The translations under genes were made by a program, and so were the position numbers. From the NCBI GenBank assembly GCA_003864495.1, contig ML133389.1, positions 62,001-126,000 on the forward strand: a DNA stretch of 64,000 bases. The letters run 5' to 3'. The notes beneath the pieces are model-generated. The model saw only the letters and a program-made list of their open reading frames with translations. It did not search any database and was not told the origin of the DNA. Position 1 is the stretch's first letter. Every line of letters starts with the position of its first letter. Shown one piece after another: positions 1-10,839 of the stretch. The DNA comes from Nemopilema nomurai. Lineage: Eukaryota > Cnidaria > Scyphozoa > Rhizostomeae > Rhizostomatidae.

Positions 1-1015
1 AAGGTCAGCACTCTTGATTACAAAAAGAAGATCTTGAATGGTTGGCATGCCTTCCTTTACCAATTCAATCTCCAGGTTGCCGCCTTCTTCAACTTCGAAC
101 AGATTTCGCTCTTCTACATCTTCTGTGTCACTTGCGGCATCTGCACCAACTTCCACCTCTTTTCGATCACGTTTTCTACGTCGAGCTTGCTTTTGCGCCG
201 CCAAAGCATCACGCTCGCGTATCAACTTTTTCAGCAAAATAGCAATCTCGTTATTGTTGTACAATACGTTCAGATTATATTCTGTAGCTGTCGTATCATC
301 CACGGCAAATGGGTAATGTTTCCGAAGCTCCTCGATCAACAGTCTTTGCTCCCGCACAGTTGCTTCTTTTCTCTCATTAAATTTGCTTGGATGCACTAAA
401 TTCATCCATTGGAATTTTGAGAGGTTTGCAAATCGCCAATCGAGTTGCTCCGTAAACTTTGCAACAATTTCTTTGCCGAGTTTTGTAAGAGTTGACCTCC
501 AGCTCTCCTGTGATCCATCATTTCCTTGCTCCATTGCTCTCCATCCTCCCCTATTGCGAACGGTAGGAAGCTCAGGATCAGTAAGTAGAGTATCTTCCCA
601 AACTCCATCAAAATTGAAATTTGCCAAGACTCCTTTAAAATGATTTATCATTGAGGTCAGCTGTATGGCATCCAGGGTCGTTTTCTGCATTGTGACTATT
701 ATGGGAGTACAGTGCTCGAATATCTTCCTGTACGTCTTGAGCAAAAACACAAACTCGACTTGCTGCATCTGTGTCCCTATTCCACGAGCTTTTGTCTGAG
801 TCTCTGCCTTTTCGTTGGAAGCATTTGAAAACTCGTATAATGCAGCACCGATATCCTCATAAAATGAATCTATAACGCCAATTACTGTGTCACGCAATAG
901 CCAGCGAGTGTCTCCAGGTGTTGGAAGGCTATGTCCCAGATGTCTACTGCGTTTTGGACTGCCACGAAAGAAATTAATCATTCTGTCAATCGGGCGAAGA
1001 ATTTTGGCTACTAAC
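1..1015 (-). pseudogene. hAT transposase fragment, tandem copy 1 (partial at window edge)
   Basis: Reverse-strand coding sequence of an hAT transposase, cut by the window start on its 3' side and by the tandem-repeat junction near 1013 on its 5' side. It has the same catalytic-core to linker region as copy 3, including the GDTRWL motif and the GGWRAMEQ region. Copy 1 has neither the extra T seen near 2365 in copy 2 nor the missing T seen near 4294 in copy 3, so over this stretch its frame stays open. It lacks the N-terminal zinc finger and first catalytic region, so it is not a functional gene. Confidence 0.85.
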
Positions 1016-1115
1016 AATGATTTCTGCAGTCCTTCATGTCAAGCTTAAACTCGAGCTAGTAATGCAATCCACAATCTTTTTGGTTAATGCTTCTCCAGTG
1101 ACATCTGTGTTGCGA

Positions 1116-1819
1116 CAGGGGCGGCTCGGAGTGAAAATAAGTAGGTAATCAACTTTCTAGCTACGCCCTTTTTCAAAAGGGAAACGCCCATATTTTGCCT
1201 ATGATATAAACATACCCACACCCTTCCTTCTGAAGTAGTATTTCTGAAGTAACACTCATAACAAAGTATGCAAGCGTTTAAGCATTTTCTATGATATTAA
1301 AGCCAATAACATTAGTGTGAATATATACTAGAACATGATACAAGAAAGTTCAAATAGAATTGAAAGCAAATTGAGAATCAAATACCTAATTCAAATATAT
1401 TTAAAAAACCAGATTAAAAAACTATAATAACTTCACTTTGCAGAAATTAAAAATCTTTATCTATTAAGAACCTAAAAGTTAGTATTCACAAAAAAAATGC
1501 ACATTTTTCACCCTGATATTCTGTCCTGATCATTATGAGCTACAAATCTTGTGCACACAAAAAGAAATCACCAAAAATTTGTGATGAAGCCTATGGTCAC
1601 ATCACAATGCCAATATTTACTGGCTGTATTTTGACATTTATAGTTATGAAATTTGCTATAGTCTTTTGCATTGAACAGTAGGCTTTTAGCTTCTAAGTAC
1701 GCATAATCTCTCTGGTGATTTATACCTTTATTTTGAAACTACATGCATATCAAAATGTAAAGATTTTTTATTACAGGCTGATTTTTTTTATGCAGGTCTA
1801 CAACTTGAAACAGCCAATC
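1116..1819. other. Non-coding terminal part of hAT copy (unit 1)
   Basis: This begins with the hAT terminus CAGGGGCGGCTCGG, preceded by TGTTGCGA at 1108-1115, and runs to the transposase stop codon side. It is AT-rich with no convincing open frame. It repeats almost exactly at 3211-3914. Confidence 0.8.
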
Positions 1820-3113
1820 TTATTTCCTTGAAAATCTTTCAAAGCGACGTCGGTTGATTGTTTTAAAACGGCTGACAACGTTGTCTTTAAAAGAAGGTCT
1901 AGCTGCAAGCAACTTCAGCAATCGATTTTCCACTTGAAGAAAAACTAGATTTTCCTTTCTGGTTTGGAGCATCTTCGATCTTAAAGCGGAAACCACACGC
2001 TTCATTCTGCTGAAAACTCTCTCACAGTGAACACTCGTAAGTGGTATTGTTACGGCAAGCTCCAGCAACTTTACCACTTGTGGAAGGGCGTCAGAAAGGT
2101 CAGCACTCTTGATTACAAAAAGAAGATCTTGAATGGTTGGCATGCCTTCCTTTACCAATTCAATCTCCAGGTTGCCGCCTTCTTCAACTTCGAACAGATT
2201 TCGCTCTTCTACATCTTCTGTGTCACTTGCGGCATCTGCACCAACTTCCACCTCTTTTCGATCACGTTTTCTACGTCGAGCTTGCTTTTGCGCCGCCAAA
2301 GCATCACGCTCGCGTATCAACTTTTTCAGCAAAATAGCAATCTCGTTATTGTTGTACAATACGTTTCAGATTATATTCTGTAGCTGTCGTATCATCCACG
2401 GCAAATGGGTAATGTTTCCGAAGCTCCTCGATCAACAGTCTTTGCTCCCGCACAGTTGCTTCTTTTCTCTCATTAAATTTGCTTGGATGCACTAAATTCA
2501 TCCATTGGAATTTTGAGAGGTTTGCAAATCGCCAATCGAGTTGCTCCGTAAACTTTGCAACAATTTCTTTGCCGAGTTTTGTAAGAGTTGACCTCCAGCT
2601 CTCCTGTGATCCATCATTTCCTTGCTCCATTGCTCTCCATCCTCCCCTATTGCGAACGGTAGGAAGCTCAGGATCAGTAAGTAGAGTATCTTCCCAAACT
2701 CCATCAAAATTGAAATTTGCCAAGACTCCTTTAAAATGATTTATCATTGAGGTCAGCTGTATGGCATCCAGGGTCGTTTTCTGCATTGTGACTATTATGG
2801 GAGTACAGTGCTCGAATATCTTCCTGTACGTCTTGAGCAAAAACACAAACTCGACTTGCTGCATCTGTGTCCCTATTCCACGAGCTTTTGTCTGAGTCTC
2901 TGCCTTTTCGTTGGAAGCATTTGAAAACTCGTATAATGCAGCACCGATATCCTCATAAAATGAATCTATAACGCCAATTACTGTGTCACGCAATAGCCAG
3001 CGAGTGTCTCCAGGTGTTGGAAGGCTATGTCCCAGATGTCTACTGCGTTTTGGACTGCCACGAAAGAAATTAATCATTCTGTCAATCGGGCGAAGAATTT
3101 TGGCTACTAACAA
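1820..3113 (-). pseudogene. hAT transposase 3' part, tandem copy 2
   Basis: Two overlapping reverse-strand frames (2346-3113 and 1820-2359) give the C-terminal half of an hAT transposase. They are separated by one extra T near 2365. The second frame ends with the hAT dimerisation region, recognisable by TSVHCERVFSRMKR (LTS..ERxFS-type motif of hAT C-terminal domains). The upstream boundary is the tandem junction near 3108, so the zinc finger and first catalytic Asp are absent. The copy arose with the 2095-bp duplication and is a truncated pseudogene. Confidence 0.9.
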
Positions 3114-3115
3114 TG

Positions 3116-3202
3116 ATTTCTGCAGTCCTTCATGTCAAGCTTAAACTCGAGCTAGTAATGCAATCCACAATCTTTTTGGTTAATGCTTCTCCAGTGACAT
3201 CT
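3116..3202 (-). pseudogene. Family B hAT fragment, other side of the insertion
   Basis: Short minus-strand coding remnant reading DVTGEALTKKIVDCITSS and then a frameshifted MKDCRN. It is the continuation of the gene at 7367-7773 once the inserted element is removed. It is duplicated at 1021-1107 by the tandem repeat. Confidence 0.8.
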
Positions 3203-3210
3203 GTGTTGCG
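3203..3210. repeat. Target-site duplication TGTTGCGA (left)
   Basis: Eight bases abut the left hAT terminus and are identical to 7359-7366. The same octamer is at 1108-1115 in the tandem copy. Confidence 0.93.
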
Positions 3211-3914
3211 ACAGGGGCGGCTCGGAGTGAAAATAAGTAGGTAATCAACTTTCTAGCTACGCCCTTTTTCAAAAGGGAAACGCCCATATTTTGCCTATGA
3301 TATAAACATACCCACACCCTTCCTTCTGAAGTAGTATTTCTGAAGTAACACTCATAACAAAGTATGCAAGCGTTTAAGCATTTTCTATGATATTAAAGCC
3401 AATAACATTAGTGTGAATATATACTAGAACATGATACAAGAAAGTTCAAATAGAATTGAAAGCAAATTGAGAATCAAATACCTAATTCAAATATATTTAA
3501 AAAACCAGATTAAAAAACTATAATAACTTCACTTTGCAGAAATTAAAAATCTTTATCTATTAAGAACCTAAAAGTTAGTATTCACAAAAAAAATGCACAT
3601 TTTTCACCCTGATATTCTGTCCTGATCATTATGAGCTACAAATCTTGTGCACACAAAAAGAAATCACCAAAAATTTGTGATGAAGCCTATGGTCACATCA
3701 CAATGCCAATATTTACTGGCTGTATTTTGACATTTATAGTTATGAAATTTGCTATAGTCTTTTGCATTGAACAGTAGGCTTTTAGCTTCTAAGTACGCAT
3801 AATCTCTCTGGTGATTTATACCTTTATTTTGAAACTACATGCATATCAAAATGTAAAGATTTTTTATTACAGGCTGATTTTTTTATGCAGGTCTACAACT
3901 TGAAACAGCCAATC

Positions 3915-6900
3915 TTATTTCCTTGAAAATCTTTCAAAGCGACGTCGGTTGATTGTTTTAAAACGGCTGACAACGTTGTCTTTAAAAGAAGGTCTAGCTG
4001 CAAGCAACTTCAGCAATCGATTTTCCACTTGAAGAAAAACTAGATTTTCCTTTCTGGTTTGGAGCATCTTCGATCTTAAAGCGGAAACCACACGCTTCAT
4101 TCTGCTGAAAACTCTCTCACAGTGAACACTCGTAAGTGGTATTGTTACGGCAAGCTCCAGCAACTTTACCACTTGTGGAAGGGCGTCAGAAAGGTCAGCA
4201 CTCTTGATTACAAAAAGAAGATCTTGAATGGTTGGCATGCCTTCCTTTACCAATTCAATCTCCAGGTTGCCGCCTTCTTCAACTTCGAACAGATTCGCTC
4301 TTCTACATCTTCTGTGTCACTTGCGGCATCTGCACCAACTTCCACCTCTTTTCGATCACGTTTTCTACGTCGAGCTTGCTTTTGCGCCGCCAAAGCATCA
4401 CGCTCGCGTACCAACTTTTTCAGCAAAATAGCAATCTCGTTATTGTTGTACAATACGTTCAGATTATATTCTGTAGCTGTCGTATCATCCACGGCAAATG
4501 GGTAATGTTTCCGAAGCTCCTCGATCAACAGTCTTTGCTCCCGCACAGTTGCTTCTTTTCTCTCATTAAATTTGCTTGGATGCACTAAATTCATCCATTG
4601 GAATTTTGAGAGGTTTGCAAATCGCCAATCGAGTTGCTCCGTAAACTTTGCAACAATTTCTTTGCCGAGTTTTGTAAGAGTTGACCTCCAGCTCTCCTGT
4701 GATCCATCATTTCCTTGCTCCATTGCTCTCCATCCTCCCCTATTGCGAACGGTAGGAAGCTCAGGATCAGTAAGTAGAGTATCTTCCCAAACTCCATCAA
4801 AATTGAAATTTGCCAAGACTCCTTTAAAATGATTTATCATTGAGGTCAGCTGTATGGCATCCAGGGTCGTTTTCTGCATTGTGACTATTATGGGAGTACA
4901 GTGCTCGAATATCTTCCTGTACGTCTTGAGCAAAAACACAAACTCGACTTGCTGCATCTGTGTCCCTATTCCACGAGCTTTTGTCTGAGTCTCTGCCTTT
5001 TCGTTGGAAGCATTTGAAAACTCGTATAATGCAGCACCGATATCCTCATAAAATGAATCTATAACGCCAATTGCTGTGTCACGCAATAGCCAGCGAGTGT
5101 CTCCAGGTCTTGGAAGGCTATGTCCCAGATGTCTACTGCGTTTTGGACTGCTACGAAAGAAATTAATCATTCTGTCAATCGTGGCGAAGAATTTGGCTAC
5201 TTTTGGAATTTTAGTAGCGGATTGAGAGGCACTCAATGACATCCTGTGAGCGACACAGTGATTGTAGTAGGCTACAGGAAATCTTCTTTGCATCTGCGCC
5301 TGAACACCATTTAGCTCACCGCTCATTGTCGCAGCTCCATCGTAAGATTGGCCGACAACCTTCTCACAGAAAGCATCTGGGACGATTTTGTATTTTGCGA
5401 GGGTATTTAGAAGGGCTGTGGTTAGGCCATCTGCTGATTGGTCGTCACTCACGTCGATAAGTCCCAATAAATGCTCCTCCACTTCTCCTTGGTGAATGAG
5501 CCTGACAGAAACTGCTGACTGCTCGACATTGCTGATATCACTAGTATCATCCATCATGATTGCAATAAAATCTCACTGCTCCTGGAGCTTATGGATTCGA
5601 TTTTGAATCTCACTGCGTACTTCTTCAGCGATGCAATCGATGAGGTCATTTTGCGGATCATGGGATGTGTACGTCACGTGCTTTGTCTAAAAAGGAGCGC
5701 AGTTCGTGGCTATAGCATGCTAGGAGGTCCATAAGCTCCAGGAAATTGCCCCGGTTCGATGACCGTTTGGACTCGTCGTGAGCACGAAATGCGAGCCCTT
5801 GGCCAGACAACAGCACAGAAATATCAATGTGGTGGTGCAGCATCTTTGTATACCGTGATGCGTTGTTGTTGTGTCTTGTCACTTCTCTTTGCCTGGCCTC
5901 ATCTATAGCACAAACGACATCAACGTTCCCAAGCAACTTGTATGACGTGTGGTTCATCATATGCTTTTTTGATGATTGATGGCTGCCAGCAACATTTACA
6001 AGGTTCGTCCAGTCGATTTGAACCGTTCACTTGCACAAATGAACCTTTCATCTGTTGAATTAGATAAAATTCAACGTTAGATGTATAGAACCAAAATTAC
6101 AAATGTTTCAAACCAGATATTTCCAAGTATAGGCACAAAATTCTTCTAAAATGTGCTCTTTACAGGATGTATATTCATGTTTCAAAATGCTTTTAATCTC
6201 GAAGATATTTATAATTCAAACAAAGCACGAAATGAAGGGAAAATTGATTAAATTTCTTCCATTATTATAATACTGGATTTAGCAAGCCATTCACCATATC
6301 TTTTATGTACACCCATAACTAAAGCTAGAATTTAAATTATTTTTTTAAGAAACTGAGAATTAAGAGTTTAAGACAGTAACAAGTAAATCGTGAATACAGG
6401 CAAAAAAATGAAGTGAATATACAGCAAGATGTTTCCCTTTAGCTTCCTAAGTCATATTTTCTAGAACTTGAGTTTCTTATTTTTTTTGCAATATCAGGGT
6501 TCAGTTTCTTATAAGCGGTTTACTCTCGATATTAGGCCGTAGGCTTGCGGCTCTTATTCATGTGGGATTCAAACAGTCTCGTGTTTATCCTCTACGGCCT
6601 CCGTGGCCTTCACAGCCTTTTTACTCCTAGCCTCCAAAAGGGCAAGGTAATCGCTGGCTGATTTGACTACCTTGGTCTGAGAGGTCTTGTTATGTGGATG
6701 TCAAATGACCTTGGATCGTAATTTTGGTACGATGTAATTTGAAAACCAACCCAGATATGTTTATAGAGCTCCAGCCTCATTAATGATTCGCATACGATTT
6801 TATTTGATTTACTTGAATTTACTTATTGAACATTATGTTAATATTTGACAGTAAAATATAAATCTGGTCATATGAAATTATTTTAAAAACATTTAGTAAA

Positions 6901-7173
6901 ATATACGCTTACCGTTGATATGTCACCCATCACTAGACAGGGCCAGCAATAAAATGTCTCCTTGCCTTCTTCATTTTCTCCGCCACATATCCATGAAAAA
7001 GATTCATACACCGAAGCACTCGTTCTCCCCGCATACTTTATTCTTGGACACGGCCTTCCATCTTTCTTTAGGCGCAATCGTTGTTCGTGACTCAAATTGT
7101 TACTTTGTGCTGCACGTAGTGAAAATTTTTTCGAAACACCCCATCTAATATCGTTACCCAAAACTCGATCCAT
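3915..7173 (-). pseudogene. hAT transposase (zinc finger, DUF4371-like, hAT dimerisation)
   Basis: DDE transposase gene of the family A hAT. Exon 1 (about 7173-6883) encodes a TTF-type zinc finger with FSWICGG and CWPCLVMGD. A later exon (about 6045-5658) encodes the VAGSHQSSKKHMMNHT region and a DUF4371-like segment. The core (5557-4247) holds the first catalytic Asp in MMDDTSD, the second in GQSYDGAATMSG, CVAHRM and the GDTRWL motif. The C-terminal 112 residues (4253-3915) hold the dimerisation motif TSVHCERVFSRM. A missing T near 4294 shifts the frame between the last two parts and there is a stop near 5575, so this copy is mildly broken. About 840 bp between 6045 and 6883 is probably an intron. 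It is related to the gene at 48555. Confidence 0.9.
6585..6705 (-). other. Coding-like GC-richer island in hAT intron
   Basis: On the minus strand about 38 codons stay open with a charged, alanine-rich composition (SASDYLALLEARSKKAVK is visible) before a TGA. The stretch is GC-richer than the surrounding intron. I do not recognise it; it could be a skipped exon of the hAT gene or captured host sequence. Confidence 0.3.
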
Positions 7174-7358
7174 GACAAAAAATTTAATTTTTCAAGAGCA
7201 ACAGTGCTAAGGTAATCGGGTTGCGGAATGACTATGTTGCTGCGAGGCGCTCTCCCTTTTAAGGCCGTTTGTTCAATAAAGAATTACGTCACGACGCCCA
7301 CGAAGACAAATGTGTGGTAATCAGCGATTACCTTGATTACCCCCCAACGCCGCCCCTG

Positions 7359-7366
7359 TGTTGCGA
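7359..7366. repeat. Target-site duplication TGTTGCGA (right)
   Basis: Eight bases abut the right hAT terminus and are identical to 3203-3210. Confidence 0.93.
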
Positions 7367-7773
7367 AGTAAAAATTTTACGAATCTTTCCTTTATATTCC
7401 CATCTTTATCTACATAGCGGAATACCAGAGGCATCTGTTTCTTGTTTGAGCATTCTGCAGCTTCATCAGGAACTATGGTGTAAAACCTACAGGTTTTATT
7501 TCTTGTATGATTTCGCTGTTCATTGATTTTGTAGAACAACTGATAAGCTCGTTCTGAGTTGCCTTTGGGCGACATGATGCACTTTTGGGAGCAGTTCTTA
7601 GTGACCTTCAAGTATTTCATCACCACAGGCTTGAAAATTCCCTCAAACTTCTGTGTCGTAATACCTCGAGTCATCTCTGTGGCATCAAAATGGAAAATTT
7701 CGTCTGGCAAATAGGATGATTGTTTTGAAGATTGGTAGAAGCTGTCTTTTGTTTTTTTTTTCAAAAGTATCAT
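7367..7773 (-). pseudogene. Second hAT transposase (family B), part of the invaded gene
   Basis: Reverse-strand frame with the DUF4371-type hAT signature FYTIVPDEAAECSNKKQ followed by FRYVDKDGNIKERFVKF. This is the region around the first catalytic Asp in ZMYM1-like hAT transposases. The frame is cut at the family A insertion. Across the 8-bp duplication it continues in the same frame on the far side (3202-3116, and the duplicate 1107-1021) as RNTDVTGEALTKKIVDC, then loses frame near the expected DCRGQ-type motif. The N-terminal zinc finger and C-terminal domain are not visible. It is a fragment, older than the family A insertion. Confidence 0.85.
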
Positions 7774-8240
7774 TTACCACTAATTAATTACAAATAAGAT
7801 CCTTCAGGAAAGTGTTCATCGTTAAGAGGGATGTTCTGTGGATTTCAGATTTGTCTTCATGTTCTTTGAATCATTTTGCTGCACAAAACCAGTCAATGTA
7901 TGGAGAAATAAGCTTCTGTAACTTTGTATAATTTTTTAGATTCGTTTTTCAAAAATAAAACAGGAGCGGCAGAAAGCTGCATTGAGTGGGGCAGAATTTG
8001 CTAGCCAACAAAATGATGACAGCCAAGAATGATTAAACTTTATATTTTGACCACAAATAATGCTGGTGAGAAAAACACATTGTTTGTCTGGTCTCTAAAT
8101 GTTTTTAATAATAAAAGATAACGATTTTCACCAACCAAGACATGCAAAACGTGGTTAGAATAAAAAGGAGGACTAGCGTCCTTAGTCATTTTCTCAGATT
8201 GCAATCATAATTGATAGGTTCTGCAAAACTAGAGTTTCTT
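7774..8240. other. No gene seen
   Basis: AT-rich sequence in which I see no open frame, RNA gene or repeat that I can support. Confidence 0.5.
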
Positions 8241-8625
8241 TGGAATAATTTGTATTGAAAACCCCACAAGAAGCCTGATCAACCTGACCAGTCTCAGATT
8301 CAAAATCAAAAGAATTGATAGAAAATCCAAAGGCATTAGCAAGTGCTGCTAAGCAAATAAAAGGACTTCATCTTCTATCCTGAAAATTTGTAAGAGCCTG
8401 GGTCTTGACCAAAACTGTGCACCCTTGGTAATTTCCATTTTCAATAACTTCGGGTGGAAACAAAGCAATTGCCCTCTGCAGTATTGGGTCAACATTCTCA
8501 GTGGATGAAACAGAAGTGAAATGTGGGTGGCAAGCATAAAACTCTGCATTCATGCTCCACAGATGTGAAAGCCCTAAGGGTTGAAGCCAAGGTGCATTAG
8601 CCTGTAACAGCAACAGACACTGCAC
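8220..8625 (-). pseudogene. Unidentified fragment, possibly vertnin-like
   Basis: On the minus strand a frame with LWSMNAEFYACHPHF, AIALFPPEVIENGNYQG and, after one TGA, SPFICLAALANAFGF stays open for about 130 codons. The order of motifs (SxFYxxHP, then a stretch ending in a hydrophobic LAALANAFG block) resembles the N-terminal region of vertnin-like proteins. That resemblance is from memory and weak. There is no start context, and one in-frame stop. It is probably a remnant of a transposon-borne or captured gene; function unknown. Confidence 0.3.
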
Positions 8626-10739
8626 TGTAGAGAAAATTTTCCTTTACAGGTACCTAGAAAAAAAATTACGTTTTACACAGGTACAGCGTTAGCCTCAAAA
8701 AGGTTGTTTAGTTTGAAATCATTCCACTGTGAATTTTATTCTGGCTTAAAATGATTGTTAATAACTGGCTTAAAATTTTCTTTTTGGGGTTTGTATTCAA
8801 TTATCAAAAAATGAGGCATATTCTTTTTTGAAGATACTTCATGTCAAGTCGTGAAACAATTATAATTAAAGTGAACATTTAGATTTGAGTGTTAGTCTAA
8901 ATGAGGGATTGTTGGGTATAGGGTGAATATTGGTTGCTTATATCCCATGTCTATTAGCAATACTGCATTTTCGTCAATAGGGCCATAGTTCCTCATACCT
9001 GCATTAGTCATAGTGAGTCTATGAGTCTAGTCATAGAGAGGGTATGATGAACAAAGTGGAATTGCATGCGCATGCGAACTAGGAAGGAGTCTTCAAGGCT
9101 ACGATTCTGTACAGAAAAAAAATTGCAACTGGAGATTTTTAAAGGACAAAGTGTTGTTGAGCAACAATGCAAATAAAACCAGGATTGTGTTTTCTAGTCC
9201 TCATATTATGGCCTGCATTTTCTAGACAGCAAAGACAAATCTAACTAGTAGTTTCAAAGTTATAAGTTTATGCTAGCAACGACAAACCCATGTCCGTTCC
9301 AAACAATGTTGACTAGCTGTAATCAACATGAAAAGATAGGGAAGTGTTTTAAAAGACAAGCTTTTTGAGATTGGCATTTGATTTTCAATAGTTTGTTTGG
9401 AATATACCAGGTGTTGCCTTATTTCCTGATCTGTTGTTAGAAATAACAGCGAGTTGAATTCAAGTATAGTTTCAAGTTGCTAGTAAAAACTAAAATAAGC
9501 AGGGGAAATAAGACTGGAAAAGCAGAAAAATCCTCAAACTAACCTTAACAAGTCTTAACAATACTACAAAGCCTTCGCATGTTGCTGCTTTCAATAAGTT
9601 AATCTATTATCCCATAAAAACATCATTTCAATGAACGATTAACAGGGTTAATTTCACGAGCTCGGCATATCATCTACCAAAGATCGTAATTTAAGTTTAT
9701 TCTTTGTATATTACTTACTTTTCAGAAACTCTCAAAAAATTGTTTCAGAAACTTTTCAGAATCTTTCTTTTTGCATATCTCAGTCTCCATCATCTACATT
9801 TCCACCCCTAATTTCCAGAGAGAACAAGGAAAGAACCACGATCGCGTCTTCTTTGGTCTACTGTTTGCCTAGGCCATTTGAAAAGCATGGAATTGTTGTT
9901 TTAGTAGCAAATAAATTTTGAAAGGTTTCTACGTTTTCCTGTTTCTGGGAAGACTTTATAGCTTTTCACAACTCTTAAAAATTCATCGCAATGAAATGGA
10001 ATGTTTCTTCACTTCCCGGTCCACATGAAATGGAAATTCAAATATTTGTTACGGGCACAGAAAACAGCTGACTTTGAAAGCGGCTCTGGAGCTTGGCATT
10101 TCCCAAGAAGATCCGGTCTGCTTACAGGCTTACCTCTGATTTTGATGGAAATGGATATTTTGTGAAATTTCGAAATGACAATATTTACTCAATTTAAAGC
10201 ATTTATTTTTCGATTGTCGTTTTAGATTTTACCTATCTTTTTATCAAGTAGCTTATATTTCAATTTAAAAAGCATGTCCCTCAGAAAAACCTCAATTTTT
10301 TGGGAAAATTGTCAAAAATGCACGGTTTATTCCTTTACTGGGCATCATTCTAACCCTTCCAACCCAGACAACATTCGAACTGTAATTTCTTGCTCTTTAC
10401 AATGAGCCTACCATCTTTATCGGATCTTCTATTGAAAAGAAGAGAATCCTGGATTTCCATTAGTCCAAAAGATGCAAAATGTTCGATATTCAAATTTGAT
10501 TGGCTAAAAATGGTCATATGATCAGTAATCTATTGTTCAAACATGGCGTCCCGCCTACCAGCAACATTTGAAAGTCATTGTGTTGTATGAAGATACGTTG
10601 CCTACCTTCAGAGTTCGTGGTGAATCTACTATACTATTTATTTTATCGCGTGTATTGGCTTTACTAAATTATCAACTGTTCCTCAAACTGACACATTCGA
10701 ACTTCCTGGCAAGACATCGCAAGCTAGGCCCATTTTTTA
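8626..10739. other. Gene-poor stretch
   Basis: About 2.1 kb of AT-rich sequence. I see no coding frame with family motifs, no structured RNA and no clear repeat. Short open frames here look random. Confidence 0.5.
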
Positions 10740-10839
10740 CATGTTGTTCTGGCGAAGTGCAAGAGCGTTTGTGTTATTCGAACTTCCTTTTTCGTCAGAC
10801 TTGATTGGAATTGATTACAAATCTTCTTGTTTTCTGGAC

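Larger units (their letters stand above)
1..5174. repeat. Tandem array of a 2095-bp unit, about 2.5 copies
   Basis: The sequence at position 1 recurs at 2096 and again at 4191, a period of exactly 2095 bp. Copies are almost identical; visible differences are single bases, such as an extra T near 2365, a missing T near 4294 and one T fewer in a T-run near 3885. Each unit holds the 3' coding part of an hAT transposase (minus strand), that element's terminus starting CAGGGGCGG, the 8-bp duplication TGTTGCGA and about 90 bp of flanking hAT sequence. The array joins at a microhomology around CTACT (about 1013 and 3108); the third copy runs on into the full element. It is either a recent tandem duplication or an assembly artefact. 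Confidence 0.93.
3211..7358 (-). mobile_element. hAT element (family A), complete ends
   Basis: The left end reads CAGGGGCGGCTCGG and the right end, read inward, CAGGGGCGGCGTTG; CAGGGGCGG is a typical hAT terminal inverted repeat. The element is flanked by perfect 8-bp duplications TGTTGCGA at 3203-3210 and 7359-7366, the length expected for hAT. A further copy of the left end and its duplication lies at 1108-1116 because of the 2095-bp tandem duplication. Removing the element and one duplication restores an open frame in the invaded hAT gene. Both ends carry repeated GGTAATC motifs (near 1141, 3240, 7211, 7316 and reversed at 7328), which may be subterminal transposase sites. Confidence 0.93.
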
